A stretch of DNA of 64,000 nucleotides from Demequina salsinemoris (GTDB lineage: Bacteria > Actinomycetota > Actinomycetes > Actinomycetales > Demequinaceae). Location of the stretch: NCBI RefSeq assembly GCF_000974805.1, contig NZ_BBQZ01000005.1, forward strand, positions 1-64,000, given 5' to 3'. A program made the position numbers and the translations under genes. Below are positions 48,668-60,370 of this stretch, in pieces. Within the stretch, counting starts at the first letter, position 1; each line of letters begins with the position of its first letter. The notes beneath the pieces were generated by a model that was not told the DNA's origin, searched no databases, and was given only the letters and a program-made list of their open reading frames with translations.

Positions 48668-50242
48668 GTGAACTCACGCACCACTCTCGGCGCGGTCGGC
48701 GCGGCCGCCGCGCTCACCCTGGCCCTCACCGCCTGCTCGGACTCCGGATCGCTCCCAGGCGACTCGACCGCGTCGAGCAGCGGCAGCGAGACCGCCGCGG
48801 CGGCCGCCGACACCACCCTCAACCTCGGGCTCACGTCCGACATCTCCGCCCCGGACCCGAGCTCGGCGTACGACGGCTCGGAGATGAACCTCGTGCTCGC
48901 CGCCTACGAGGGTCTGGTCAAGTACCAGACCGGCGTCGACGACGCGGAGATCGTCCCGTCGCTCGCGAGCGACTGGGAGGTCTCGGACGACGGCCTCACC
49001 TACACGTTCACCCTCCGCGAGGGCGTGACGTTCCACGACGGCACCGAGCTGACCTCGGCCGCCATCCAGCCCTCGATCGACCGCATGCTCACGGAGGGTG
49101 ACTCGGGCCCGGCCTACCTCATCTCCGACGTCGCCTCGGTCGACACCCCCGACGACTACACCGTGGTCTTCACCCTCGACGAGCCGAACGCGGCCTTCCT
49201 CGACTACCTCGCGTCGCCGTTCGGGCTCAAGATCATCTCGCCCACCGTGCTTGACGAGCACGGCGACGACGCCGACTGGTTCGCCACGAACGACGGCGGC
49301 ACCGGCCCGTTCGAGTTCGCGAGCTTCGACCCGGGCGTCACCTACACGCTGTCGGCCTACGACGGCTACTGGGGCGACACCGGCGGCTACGACGAGATCG
49401 AGTTCGACGTCGTCGACTCGACCAACACCGTGCAGCTCGAGCTCGAGAGCGGCGAGCTCGACGGCTACATCGGCTCGGGCAACAAGGTGCTCTTCGACGC
49501 GCTCGCGGACACCGACGGAATCGAGACCTACACCTACTCCGCCATGATGGCGCCCGTGGTGTTCCTCAACCCGGCGGCCGACGCGTTCGGCGAGGACTCG
49601 GATCGCCTCGCGTTCCTGTCCGGCATCGACTGGGACTCGATCGTCTCGTCCGTCTACGGTGACAAGGCCACGACCAGCACCGGCGTCTTCCCGTCGTCGA
49701 TGCTCGACTCGTCCGAGAACGAGAGCGGCATCTCGTATGACGCCGACGCGCTCGCGGCCCTCGAGGGTGACACGATCGAGATCGGCTACCCGACCTTCGT
49801 GCCGGGCGCGCAGGACATCTCCGACAACGTCGCGGCGCAGCTCAACGCGGCCGGCATCTCCGCCGAGTCCGTTGGCTACGAGTCGAGCTCCTACTGGTCG
49901 ACGATCTTCGACCCGGACCTCGCCCCCGACGTCACCCTGTTCAGCGCCTTCCCTGACGCCGGACACCCCGACACCTGGGCGCAGCTGCTGTACGCGTCCT
50001 CGGGCGGCCTGAACCTCTTCTACCCGGAGGTCGACGGCCTGGACGACGCGATCGCCGCGGCCGCGAACTCGGGTGACTACTCCGAGGTGACCGACCTGGT
50101 CGCGTCCTCGGGCTACTGGTACACCGTCGCGGACCTGTCGGTCACGTCGGCCTTCCAGGAGGGCATCGAGGGAGCGGCCGACGCCAGCTACCCGATCCTC
50201 GGCATCACGCTGGACTTCACCCAGCTCAGCCCCGCGTCCTGA
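48668..50242 (+). CDS. Family-5 substrate-binding lipoprotein of the guanidine/urea cluster
   Basis: A protein of 524 residues from GTG 48668, with GAAGGAGAGA upstream. The signal ends in LALTACSDSGS (lipobox). The mature part fits the DppA/OppA fold (LVKYQTGVDDAEIVPSLASD, then FTLREGVTFHDGTELTSAAI). It is preceded by TetR site 3 and followed by a strong hairpin. Placement suggests that it binds the nitrogen compound degraded by the cluster; the ligand is not evident. Confidence 0.85.
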   Translation: MNSRTTLGAVGAAAALTLALTACSDSGSLPGDSTASSSGSETAAAAADTTLNLGLTSDISAPDPSSAYDGSEMNLVLAAYEGLVKYQTGVDDAEIVPSLASDWEVSDDGLTYTFTLREGVTFHDGTELTSAAIQPSIDRMLTEGDSGPAYLISDVASVDTPDDYTVVFTLDEPNAAFLDYLASPFGLKIISPTVLDEHGDDADWFATNDGGTGPFEFASFDPGVTYTLSAYDGYWGDTGGYDEIEFDVVDSTNTVQLELESGELDGYIGSGNKVLFDALADTDGIETYTYSAMMAPVVFLNPAADAFGEDSDRLAFLSGIDWDSIVSSVYGDKATTSTGVFPSSMLDSSENESGISYDADALAALEGDTIEIGYPTFVPGAQDISDNVAAQLNAAGISAESVGYESSSYWSTIFDPDLAPDVTLFSAFPDAGHPDTWAQLLYASSGGLNLFYPEVDGLDDAIAAAANSGDYSEVTDLVASSGYWYTVADLSVTSAFQEGIEGAADASYPILGITLDFTQLSPAS

Positions 50243-50260
50243 CGCGACGGCTCTCTCCTT

Positions 50261-50297
50261 CCCGCGGCGGCGGCACGTCACTGGCCGCCGCCGCGGG
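50261..50297 (+). terminator. Hairpin after the binding-protein gene
   Basis: CCCGCGGCGGCGGC (50261-50274) and GCCGCCGCCGCGGG (50284-50297) form a perfect 14-bp stem. It is followed by the ATPase gene, so it probably attenuates transcription and keeps the binding protein in excess. Confidence 0.65.
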
Positions 50298-50333
50298 ACC
50301 CCCGCCCTTCATCCCCCATCGCAAGGACACGCA

Positions 50334-52035
<1,702 letters not shown>

Positions 52036-52052
<17 letters not shown>

Positions 52053-52917
52053 GCGCGCGCTCGCACGCGCCGAGGCCGGCGCCGTCGGGACCCTCCGCGA
52101 CGGCTTCTGGGACGCGCTCGGCAAGGCCGAGAAGGCCTCGCTCATCGGGGTGGGCGTCGTGATCGTCGTGTCGCTGCTCGGTCCCGTCGTGTGGCCCTAC
52201 AGCGCGATCATCCCGTCCGGCGAGCAGCTCCTGCCGCCGCTGTCGGGCGGGCACATCCTCGGCACCGACACGCTCGGCATGGACATGATGGCGCGCCTGC
52301 TGTCGGGCATGCAGCGCAGCCTCATGGCCGCGGTCGTCGTCACGACGATCGCCGCGATCTTCGGCTCCTTCATCGGGGTCATGGCGGGCTTCAGGGGCGG
52401 CGCGGTCGACACGGTCCTGATGCGCGTCACCGACCTGTTCCTCGCCTTCCCCGCGACCATCATCGCGATGGCGGTCGCCGCGGCGCTGGGCCAGTCGATC
52501 TGGTCCGCGATGGCCGGCATCACCGTGGTGTGGTGGCCCCTCTACGCGCGCCTCGTGCGCGGCGAGGTGCGGCGCGTCGTCGCCCTGCCTCACGTGCAGG
52601 CCGCGAAGGTGTCCGGCGTGACCGGGTGGAGGCTGCTCGTCAAGCACGTCACTCCCGCCGTGACGCCCACGATCGCCGTCACCGCGAGCCTGGACATCGG
52701 CGCCGTCATCATGACGCTCGCGGGGCTGTCCTTCATCGGGCTCGGCACGCCCGCCCCCGCACCCGAGCTGGGCCGCATGGCCTCCGACGGCATGAAGTAC
52801 TTCCTCAACGCCTGGTGGATCTCGGTGCTCCCGTCGCTCGCGATCGGGCTGCTGTCGTTCCTGTTCAACTACGCCGGCGACGCGCTGCGCGTCGGCCTGC
52901 GACGCAAGGGGGTCTGA
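52036..52917 (+). CDS. ABC transporter permease (DppC-like)
   Basis: A protein of 293 residues from ATG 52036, overlapping the ATPase gene by 17 bp. It has the DppC-type GGHILGTDTLGMDMMARLLS segment and an EAA-like loop (VVALPHVQAAKVSGVTGWRL), with about six membrane helices. It pairs with the next gene product. Confidence 0.88.
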
Positions 52918-52918
52918 C

Positions 52919-53917
52919 GTGCTCGTCTTCGCACTCAAGCGCACGGGCGCGCTGATCGTCGTCCTGTTCTTCCTCACCGCGACCGTGTTCGTGCTCGGCA
53001 AGGTCGGCAACGCCGATCCGGTCCGCACCTACGTGGGCGTCAACGCGAGCGCCGAGGCCGTGGCCGAGGCCCGCGAGGAGCTCGGCCTCAACAACCCCGT
53101 GTACGTCCAGTTCGCCGACTTCGTCGGCGGCCTGTTCCAGGGTGACCTCGGCATCTCGCTCGCCACCAAGCGTCACATCTCCGACGACCTGGCCTCCGCG
53201 CTGCCCGCGACACTCGAGCTCGCGTTCATGGCGATCGGGATGTCGATCGTGATCGGCGTCCTGCTGTCCTCGCTGTACACGCGGCCCGGCAGGATCGGCT
53301 CGGCGCTGCGGTTCGTGTTCTTCTCGCTCGCGTCCGCGCCGTCGTTCCTCATCGCGATGCTGAGCGTCCTGATCTTCTACAAGTGGCTCGACGGGGCGCT
53401 GCCCGCGGCCGGGCGATCGTCCTACGGCCCGTACGACGACGGGACCGGCTTCTACGTGCTCGACGGGCTGCTCCACGGGAGCCTCACCTACTCCGGCGAC
53501 GCGCTCGCGCACCTCGTCCTGCCCGCGTTCGCGGCCTCGATCGGTCCCGGTGTCGCGCTCGCCCGCGTGCTCGCGGACGGCATCACGTCCTCGATGAAGT
53601 CGCCCTGGGCGCGCACCGCGCGCTCGCTCGGCGAGTCCGAGGGGACCGTGCTGCGCCGCCACGCCCTGCGCAACGCATCGTCCCCCGCGCTGTCCCTGCT
53701 CGCCGTCCAGGCCGGGATGATGGTCTCGGCCCTCGTCGTCGTGGAGCAGGTGTTCTCGTGGAACGGGCTCGGCTCCTACCTCAAGACCGCGATCGGGGTC
53801 GGCGACTTCCCCGCGATCGCCGCGATCTGTCTGATCCTCGGCGCCTTCTACGTCATCCTCAACGCCCTCGTCGACGTGGTGCTCGCCGCCGTCGACCCGC
53901 GCGTCCGCCTCAGCTGA
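52919..53917 (+). CDS. ABC transporter permease (DppB-like)
   Basis: A protein of 332 residues from GTG 52919. It starts with a DppB-like first helix and loop (GALIVVLFFLTATVFVLGKV), and has the EAA loop SPWARTARSLGESEGTVLRR. The order here is ATPase-DppC-DppB, the reverse of the permease order in the 20.3-25.4 kb transporter, so the two are not recent duplicates. Confidence 0.88.
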   Translation: MLVFALKRTGALIVVLFFLTATVFVLGKVGNADPVRTYVGVNASAEAVAEAREELGLNNPVYVQFADFVGGLFQGDLGISLATKRHISDDLASALPATLELAFMAIGMSIVIGVLLSSLYTRPGRIGSALRFVFFSLASAPSFLIAMLSVLIFYKWLDGALPAAGRSSYGPYDDGTGFYVLDGLLHGSLTYSGDALAHLVLPAFAASIGPGVALARVLADGITSSMKSPWARTARSLGESEGTVLRRHALRNASSPALSLLAVQAGMMVSALVVVEQVFSWNGLGSYLKTAIGVGDFPAIAAICLILGAFYVILNALVDVVLAAVDPRVRLS

Positions 53918-53937
53918 CCCTCCCGAAAGGACAACCG

Positions 53938-54606
53938 ATGCCGCTCCAGGTCACCGACTGGACACCGAACGACGAGCTGAGGCCCGTCGGCAACGCGACC
54001 CTGCTCGTCGTCGACATCCAGGGCGGGGGAGAGGCACCCCACCCGACGACGCTCGGCGGGATGGACGGCCAGCTCGAGCGCCGTCAGCCCGCGATCGACC
54101 TCGTGAACGCCTTCCGCGCCAAGGGTCGGCCGGTCGTGTTCCTCCAGGAGGTGCACAAGCCGTCGCTGGTCGACATCGGCCGCGAGCTCGACGGCGCCGA
54201 GGGCGTCCACTGCGTCGAGGGCGACCCGACCACCGAGCTCTACCCGGGCCTCGAGCCGCTCCCTCACGAGTACCTGATCCAGAAGCGCCGCTACTCGGGC
54301 TTCTTCGGCACCGAGCTCGACATCGTCCTCAAGGCGTACGACACCGACACGATCGTGATGATCGGCGGGCTGACCGACGTCTGCATCCACTACACCGCGG
54401 TCGACGCGCACCAGATGGACTACCACTTCCGCACCGTCAGCGACCTCGTGGGCGGGTCCTCGGACAAGGCGCACGCCGCCGCGCTGCGCGCCATGAAGTA
54501 CCTCCAGCGGGACTCGCTCGTGACCGCCGCCTCGGCCCACGCCTGGCTCGACACCCTGCCGGACGCCCCCATGCCGGGCGCCGACGCGATGGCCGCGAAG
54601 GCCTGA
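53938..54606 (+). CDS. Isochorismatase-family hydrolase 1
   Basis: A protein of 222 residues from ATG 53938, with CCGAAAGGA upstream. The catalytic residues of the family are visible: Asp in LLVVDIQG, Lys in QKRRYSGFF and Cys in GGLTDVCIHYTAVD. This family includes biuret and triuret hydrolases, which release allophanate or carboxybiuret. In a cluster with allophanate hydrolase this is a plausible activity, but it is not shown by the sequence. Confidence 0.8.
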   Translation: MPLQVTDWTPNDELRPVGNATLLVVDIQGGGEAPHPTTLGGMDGQLERRQPAIDLVNAFRAKGRPVVFLQEVHKPSLVDIGRELDGAEGVHCVEGDPTTELYPGLEPLPHEYLIQKRRYSGFFGTELDIVLKAYDTDTIVMIGGLTDVCIHYTAVDAHQMDYHFRTVSDLVGGSSDKAHAAALRAMKYLQRDSLVTAASAHAWLDTLPDAPMPGADAMAAKA

Positions 54607-54617
54607 GAGGGAGACAC

Positions 54618-55208
54618 ATGAACATCGAAGGCAACCCCGTCCTCGTCGTCGTCGACTTCCAGGGAGGACCGCTCGGCGGCAGCCCCGGCCAGCAGGACGG
54701 CTTCGACGTCCCCGCGCAGCGCGACCGCGCCGTCTCCATGGTGGACCTCGCCCGCTCCAAGGGCGTTCCGGTCGTGTGGATCCAGGAGGTCCACAAGCCG
54801 CACCTGATCGACATGGGTCGCGAGCTCGACGGCTCCGAGGGCCCGCACTGCATCGAGGGCAACCCGTACACCGAGCTCGCCTCCGGGCTCGAGCCGACGC
54901 CCGACGAGTTCCACATCCGCAAGCGCCGCTACTCGGGCTTCTTCGGCACACAGCTCGACATCGTGCTGCGCTCCTACAAGGCCGACTCGGTGATCCTCAT
55001 CGGCGGCTTCACGGACATCTGCATCCTCTACACGGCCGTCGACGCGCACCAGCGCGACCTGTTCCTCAACGTCGTCACCGACATCGTCCACGGTTCGTCG
55101 CAGCAGGCGCACGACGATGCTCTCGACATGATCGAGTACCTCCAGCGCAAGTCGCTCGTCACGTCCGCCGAGACCATGGAGTGGCTCGGCGCCCTCGAGT
55201 CCGTGTGA
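54618..55208 (+). CDS. Isochorismatase-family hydrolase 2
   Basis: A protein of 196 residues. The triad is Asp in LVVVDFQG, Lys in RKRRYSGFF and Cys in GGFTDICILYTAVD. It resembles the preceding protein over most of its length (for example VHKPxLxDxGRELDG and RRYSGFFGT), so the pair arose by tandem duplication and then diverged. Two related substrates, such as biuret and triuret, would explain retention of both. A ribosome site GAGAGGGAG precedes the ATG. Confidence 0.8.
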   Translation: MNIEGNPVLVVVDFQGGPLGGSPGQQDGFDVPAQRDRAVSMVDLARSKGVPVVWIQEVHKPHLIDMGRELDGSEGPHCIEGNPYTELASGLEPTPDEFHIRKRRYSGFFGTQLDIVLRSYKADSVILIGGFTDICILYTAVDAHQRDLFLNVVTDIVHGSSQQAHDDALDMIEYLQRKSLVTSAETMEWLGALESV

Positions 55209-56458
55209 GCGGGATCGACCGTCGCGCGCACGCGACGCTGTGGATCCTCGCGTCGGCGGTCTTCGCGGCGACGCTGGGCAACATGCTCGTGCCCGGCGTC
55301 CTCCCGGTGTTCTCGCAGGAGACCGGGATCTCGATCGCGGACATCGGGCGCTCGAACGCGGTCTTCGGCCTCGCGTACGCGGTCGCCGCGCCAACCCTCG
55401 CGCTCCTCGTGCGCAAGGTCAGCCCCTACAAGGTGCTGACGATCGCGCTCGCGCTCGAGGCCGTGACGCTCGTGCTCGTGGCGCTCGCCTCGTCGGCTGA
55501 GCAGCTGGCCGCCGCCCGCATCGTCCATGCGATCACCGCGGCGGGCGTGGTGCCGATGTGCACCGTGCATGCCGGGTCGATCGTCGCGCCCTCGCTCCGG
55601 TCGCGCGCGCTGTCCATCTCGTTCGGCGGCATGGTCGTGTCCTCCCTGGTAGGTGCCCCGCTCGGCAACACGCTTGCCGACCTCATCGGCGCGCGCGTCT
55701 CCTTCGTGGCGGTCGCCGTGCTGCTCGTCGTGGTCGCGCTCGTCGCGCTGCTCGCCTCGCGCTGGCAGGCCCGGCTCGTGGACGATGCGGAGGCCAGCCA
55801 CGCGGCGCGCGCAACGTCCGGGGCTCTCGGCACCTGGGCGTGGATCACGCTCGGCGCGGTGTTCATGACCGCCGCCATGGAGGGCGCCGCGACCAGCGGG
55901 CTCAACACGTTCGTGTCACCGTTCCTCACCGACACGGTCGGGTCCACCGGCACCGAGCTGTCGCTGCTGCTGCTGTGCTACGGCGTCGCAGGGCTCGCTG
56001 GCAACGCCCTGCTGGGCGCGATCGCGGACCGCGTCGGACCCGCGCGCGTGCTCGTGCTCGTGACCGTCGCCGCCGCCGTGGCGGTGCCGGGCCTCATGAT
56101 CGCCGACACCCCGTGGGAGGCCGCGGCCTTCCTGCTGGCCTGGGGCTTCTGCTCATGGGCGATCAATCCGCCGCTCCAGGCGCTCATCATCGGGCACGCG
56201 GGGAAGCACCTCAAGCTGCTGGTCGCGGTGAACTCTTCGGTGATCTTCACGGGCTCGTCGCTCGGCGCGGCCGTCGCCTCGGGCCAGGTGGACGCGGGCG
56301 GGCTCGCGACGCTGCCGCTCGTCGCCTCCGCGATGTTCCTGCTGTCCGCCGTCGCCGCGACCGTGGCGTGGATCGCGTCGCGTCGCGTCGCCGCGACGCG
56401 CGACGTGGATGCGCACGAGGCCGACGCCGAATCGGCCGTCCCGCCGCCCGCGGCATGA
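55205..56458 (+). CDS. MFS transporter 1
   Basis: A protein of 417 residues from GTG 55205, overlapping the previous stop. About 12 membrane helices are visible, with a YNFM/YdhP-like N-half (IGRSNAVFGLAYAVAAPTLA, then LIGARVSFVAVAVLLVVVAL). Placement in the operon suggests transport of a pathway substrate or product. The direction of transport cannot be told from the sequence. Confidence 0.8.
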   Translation: MSGIDRRAHATLWILASAVFAATLGNMLVPGVLPVFSQETGISIADIGRSNAVFGLAYAVAAPTLALLVRKVSPYKVLTIALALEAVTLVLVALASSAEQLAAARIVHAITAAGVVPMCTVHAGSIVAPSLRSRALSISFGGMVVSSLVGAPLGNTLADLIGARVSFVAVAVLLVVVALVALLASRWQARLVDDAEASHAARATSGALGTWAWITLGAVFMTAAMEGAATSGLNTFVSPFLTDTVGSTGTELSLLLLCYGVAGLAGNALLGAIADRVGPARVLVLVTVAAAVAVPGLMIADTPWEAAAFLLAWGFCSWAINPPLQALIIGHAGKHLKLLVAVNSSVIFTGSSLGAAVASGQVDAGGLATLPLVASAMFLLSAVAATVAWIASRRVAATRDVDAHEADAESAVPPPAA

Positions 56459-57780
56459 CTGCGCGGGTTCCGCGTCGGGGAGCCCAGCGGTCGGCCAGGG
56501 GCGGTGAAGGCCGGGACCTGCTCGGTCTCCCCCAGGCATTCTGGGTGATCTGGCTCGGGGTGCTCGTGCTGTGGACGGGGCGCTTCGTCGTGCCGTTCCT
56601 GTCGACGTACCTGGTTTCCGGGCCCGGCCTGTCGGTTCAACAGGCGACGATGGCCGTGTCGATGTACGGGGCGGGCGGTGTGGTGGCGACCCTCGTGGGC
56701 GGCATGCTCTCGGACCGGATCGGACGCCTCCCGGTGCTCATGGCCTCCTTCGTAGGCTCGGCCGCGCTCCTGCTCGCGATCCCGTCGGCGACCACGCTGT
56801 CGGCGCTCGTCCCCGTGCTGCTCGCCTACGGCTTCGCGGGGCAGCTCGGCGGTCCGGCGCTGAGCGCGATGGTCGCCGATCGCGTCGCTCCCGACGCTCG
56901 CCAGCGGGCCTTCGTGATGCAGGTGTGGGCGATGAACCTCGGGTTCGCGCTCGGGCCCGTGATCGCCGTTCGGCTCGAGCGCATCTCCTTCACCTTGATC
57001 TTCGTGGTCGAGGCGGCCGTGTGCGTGGTCGTCGCGGTCTTCCTCGGGGCGACGCTCCGTGAGCGCGGTCGGTTCGGGAACGCGCCCTGGGCCGTGCCCG
57101 CGACCACCGAGGCGACGCCGCGCCTGCGGGCGCTCGCCGGGTTCGCGGGCGCCGTGACCGATCGCGCGTTCGTGACCCTCGTGGCGCTGATGCTCGTGTT
57201 CACGGTCGCGTACCTCCAGTCCACCTCCACGCTGCCCCTCGTGATGACGTCGCAGGGGCTCTCCCTCGATTCGTACGCGGCACTGCTGACGCTCAACGGC
57301 GTGCTGCTGTGCGCCCTCCAGGTGCCGGCGATGCGCGTGATCGAGAGGGTGCCTCCCTCGGTCGCGCTCGCGGTGGGCGTCGGAGTCACGGCCCTGGGGT
57401 TCGTGGTCCAGGTGTTCGCGGACTCCCCGCGGACCTACGCGATCGCGGTGATCACCTGGACCATCGGCGAGCTCGCGACCTTCCCCGTCGCGTCGGCGAT
57501 GGTCGCGGCCCTGGCGCCGGCGCGTCTGCGAGGCACCTACCAGGGTGTCTACGGCATCGTCTGGTCGGGGGCGCACGCCCTGGCCCCGATGCTGGGCGGA
57601 TTCGTCCTGGCGCATGCCGGGGCCCGAGTCATGTGGTCGGGCTTCGCGACAGCGGTGGCCGCGGTGGCGGTCGGCCTGCTGCTGACCGCGCGCTCCCGCC
57701 AGGCCGTCGTCGAGCGACGCGCGGTCGATGAGGCCGCGCTCGGCGGGAAGGCACCTCCGGCTGCCATCGGAGCGCTGTGA
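56455..57780 (+). CDS. MFS transporter 2
   Basis: A protein of 441 residues from ATG 56455 (ATGA overlap with MFS 1). About 12 helices, with the MFS motif A in GGMLSDRIGRLPVLMASFVG. An N-terminal basic stretch of ~20 residues precedes the first helix. It differs from MFS 1 and is not a close copy. It is the last gene of the operon and converges on the amidohydrolase gene. Confidence 0.8.
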   Translation: MTARVPRRGAQRSARGGEGRDLLGLPQAFWVIWLGVLVLWTGRFVVPFLSTYLVSGPGLSVQQATMAVSMYGAGGVVATLVGGMLSDRIGRLPVLMASFVGSAALLLAIPSATTLSALVPVLLAYGFAGQLGGPALSAMVADRVAPDARQRAFVMQVWAMNLGFALGPVIAVRLERISFTLIFVVEAAVCVVVAVFLGATLRERGRFGNAPWAVPATTEATPRLRALAGFAGAVTDRAFVTLVALMLVFTVAYLQSTSTLPLVMTSQGLSLDSYAALLTLNGVLLCALQVPAMRVIERVPPSVALAVGVGVTALGFVVQVFADSPRTYAIAVITWTIGELATFPVASAMVAALAPARLRGTYQGVYGIVWSGAHALAPMLGGFVLAHAGARVMWSGFATAVAAVAVGLLLTARSRQAVVERRAVDEAALGGKAPPAAIGAL

Positions 57781-57834
57781 GCCTCCCGGCCGAGCGGAGA
57801 GGATGATGGGTCGCGGGTCCGCGCGGCGCGGGCC

Positions 57835-59106
57835 TCAGGCGGTGAGCCGATCCGGATCCTTCCTCGCCGTGCCGGACTGCATCACGACGCGTGCATGCGC
57901 GGCGTCGGACAGCGAGTGCGGGGCCGACAGCGGGTCCACGTCCCACAGCACCAGGTCGGCGAGCTTGCCCGGCTCGACCGATCCCAGGTGATCGGCAAGC
58001 CCCAGCAGGCGCGCGCTCTGCATGGTGCAGGAGTGCAGGGCCTGCAGCGGCGTCATGCCCGCATCGACGAGGTGGCCGATCTCGGCCGCGTTGCGCCCGT
58101 GCGGGTGGATGCCGGCGTCGGTGCCCATCGCGACGGGCACGCCCGCCTCGATCGCGCGTCGGGCCGAGTCGCGGCCCCGGACCTGCCACTCGAGCTTCTT
58201 GGCGACCACCTGCGGCGGCTTCTTGGCCGGGTCAGGCGTCAGTGACAGCGTCGACAGCGTGGGGACCAGGATCGTGCCGCGCGCGAGCATCTCCGCGATC
58301 AGCTCGTCGGACATCTCGTAGCCGTGCTCGAGGCTCGCCACCCCGCCGCGGACCGCGGCGAGCGCGCCCTCGTGGCCCTGGGCGTGCGCGGCGATCGGGC
58401 GACCGCCCCGGCGGGCGAGCTCCTCGACCATGAGCCGCACGTGGTGCTCGGGGATGCCCAGGTCCTCGGGGCTGTCCTCGGGGGAGCCGATCCCGCCGGT
58501 CGTGCAGATCTTGATGACGTCGGCGCCCGTGCGCACGAGCGTCCTGATCGCCTTGACCACCTCGTCGTCCGTGTCGACGACGCCGACCGAGGCGATCGCC
58601 TCGAAGTCCTCGTACAGCGAGCGCGCGCCGTTGGCGTGCACCGGGTCCGCGTGACCCCCGGTGGGGGAGAGCATCGTGATCGCGACGTGCATGCGCGGGC
58701 CGGGGATCAGGCCCGCCGCGACGGCCTTGCGGTAGCCGGGGGTGAGCCCCGCAAGGTCGCGCGCGGCGGTGACCCCCGCCTCAAGGGTGAGGCGCATCGA
58801 CTCCGCGGTCGCGAAGGCGTGCTCCTCCATGAACTTGAGGCGGTCCTGCTCGTCGGTGGAGTCGTTGGGCATCGTCAGGTGGACGTGCGTGTCGATGAGG
58901 CCGGGGGTGAGGAAGAGTCCGTCCGCCTCGATCGTCGTGTCGGCGCGGGTCGCCGCAGCGCTGACCCCGATCGCCGCGATCTCGCCGTCGACGATCTCGA
59001 CGTCGGCGACGCGAGGCTCAGCTCCGGTGCCGTCGATCACGGTCGCCCCGACGATGCGGATGCTGCCCTTCGCAGCGGGTACGGCGGGCAGGCGGGGCGT
59101 CCTCAT
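57835..59106 (-). CDS. Amidohydrolase (prolidase/imidazolonepropionase-like)
   Basis: A protein of 423 residues from ATG 59106. The metal site of the family is complete: HVH in GLIDTHVHLTMP, the bridging Lys in ADVIKICTTGGIG, His in AAHAQGHEGAL and SLEHGYE, and Asp in GTDAGIHPHG. It resembles Xaa-Pro dipeptidase/organophosphate-acid-anhydrolase-like members of the amidohydrolase superfamily. The substrate is not evident. It is encoded opposite to the nitrogen operon and may be independent of it. Confidence 0.85.
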   Translation of the reverse strand: MRTPRLPAVPAAKGSIRIVGATVIDGTGAEPRVADVEIVDGEIAAIGVSAAATRADTTIEADGLFLTPGLIDTHVHLTMPNDSTDEQDRLKFMEEHAFATAESMRLTLEAGVTAARDLAGLTPGYRKAVAAGLIPGPRMHVAITMLSPTGGHADPVHANGARSLYEDFEAIASVGVVDTDDEVVKAIRTLVRTGADVIKICTTGGIGSPEDSPEDLGIPEHHVRLMVEELARRGGRPIAAHAQGHEGALAAVRGGVASLEHGYEMSDELIAEMLARGTILVPTLSTLSLTPDPAKKPPQVVAKKLEWQVRGRDSARRAIEAGVPVAMGTDAGIHPHGRNAAEIGHLVDAGMTPLQALHSCTMQSARLLGLADHLGSVEPGKLADLVLWDVDPLSAPHSLSDAAHARVVMQSGTARKDPDRLTA

Positions 59107-59243
59107 GCGGTCTCCTCGGGTCGTGAAGTCTGACGAGAGTCTATCGCGCGAAAGGTACTCGATGCCAGGACGATGCGGCCCGCGCCTGGGGGCCGCGGGC
59201 GGCGGGGCCAGGCGGTCGCAGACCTCGCCACGCCCGGGCGCAC

Positions 59244-59249
59244 TAGACT
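59244..59249 (+). promoter_or_regulatory. Leaderless -10 box of prfB
   Basis: TAGACT, then 8 nt, then the GTG start at 59258. No Shine-Dalgarno sequence lies in the gap, so the transcript probably begins at or next to the start codon. Confidence 0.5.
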
Positions 59250-59257
59250 GAACCACC

Positions 59258-60370
59258 GTGGCTATTGAATTCCCTGTCGAGATCGCGGCGCTGCGCAACA
59301 CCTTCGAGCAGATCGAGGCGGTGCTCGACCCGGCCGGGCTGAAGGCGAAGATCGCCGACCTCGAGGAGAAGGCCGCCGCTCCCGACCTCTGGGATGACCA
59401 GGAGAACGCGCAGGCCGTGACGAGCGCGCTGAGCGCCGCGAACTCCGAGCTCAACAGGGTCACCGGTTTCGGCCAGCGCATCGACGACCTCGAGGTGCTC
59501 ATCGAGATGGGCGAGGAGGCCGACGACGAGGAGACGCTCGCCGAGGCCGAGTCCGACCTTGAGAAGCTCAAGAAGGACCTGTCCGCCATGGAGGTCCGCA
59601 CGCTCATGAACGGCGAGTGGGACGAGCGCAATGCGGTCGTCACGATCCGCTCGGGCGCGGGCGGCGACGACGCCACCGACTTCGCCGAGATGCTGCTGCG
59701 CATGTACCTGCGCTGGGCCGAGCGTCACGGCTACCAGACCAAGGTGCTCGACACCTCGTACGCGGAGGGCGCCGGCATCAAGTCCGCGACCTTCGAGCTC
59801 AACGCTCCCTACGCGTTCGGAACGCTGTCGGTCGAGGCCGGCACGCACCGCCTTGCCCGCATCAGCCCGTTCGGCTCGGCCGACAAGCGCCAGACCTCGT
59901 TCGCCGCGGTCGAGGTGATCCCGCAGATCGAGTCGACCGACCACATCGAGGTCCCCGAGTCCGAGATCAAGGTCGACGTGTTCCGCTCGTCCGGCCCCGG
60001 CGGCCAGTCGGTCAACACGACCGACTCCGCGGTGCGCTTGACCCACCTTCCCACCGGCATCGTCGTGTCGATGCAGGACGAGAAGTCGCAGATCCAGAAC
60101 CGCGCCGCCGCGATGCGCGTCCTCCAGTCGCGCCTGCTGCTGCTCAAGAAGGAGCAGGAGGCGGCGCAGAAGAAGGAGCTCGCGGGCGACATCAAGGCGA
60201 GCTGGGGCGACCAGATGCGCTCGTACTTCCTCTACGGCCAGCAGCTCGTCAAGGACCTGCGCACCGGCCACGAGGTCGGCAACCCGCAGACGGTGTTCGA
60301 CGGCGACCTCGACGGCTTCATCGACGCGGGCATCCGCTGGCGCCGCGCGCAGCAGTCCCAGGAGGACTGA
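59258..60370 (+). CDS. prfB: Peptide chain release factor 2
   Basis: A protein of 370 residues. It has the RF2 tripeptide Ser-Pro-Phe ([11 protein letters not shown]) that reads UGA/UAA and the catalytic GGQ in [15 protein letters not shown]. The N-terminal helical domain is intact. The frame is continuous, with no internal UGA for the programmed frameshift seen in many bacteria. The start is a leaderless GTG. Confidence 0.97.
   Translation: MAIEFPVEIAALRNTFEQIEAVLDPAGLKAKIADLEEKAAAPDLWDDQENAQAVTSALSAANSELNRVTGFGQRIDDLEVLIEMGEEADDEETLAEAESDLEKLKKDLSAMEVRTLMNGEWDERNAVVTIRSGAGGDDATDFAEMLLRMYLRWAERHGYQTKVLDTSYAEGAGIKSATFELNAPYAFGTLSVEAGTHRLARISPFGSADKRQTSFAAVEVIPQIESTDHIEVPESEIKVDVFRSSGPGGQSVNTTDSAVRLTHLPTGIVVSMQDEKSQIQNRAAAMRVLQSRLLLLKKEQEAAQKKELAGDIKASWGDQMRSYFLYGQQLVKDLRTGHEVGNPQTVFDGDLDGFIDAGIRWRRAQQSQED

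Noticed and set aside
59258..60370. Programmed frameshift in prfB
   Set aside because: The frame is continuous from GTG to stop, without an early in-frame UGA.
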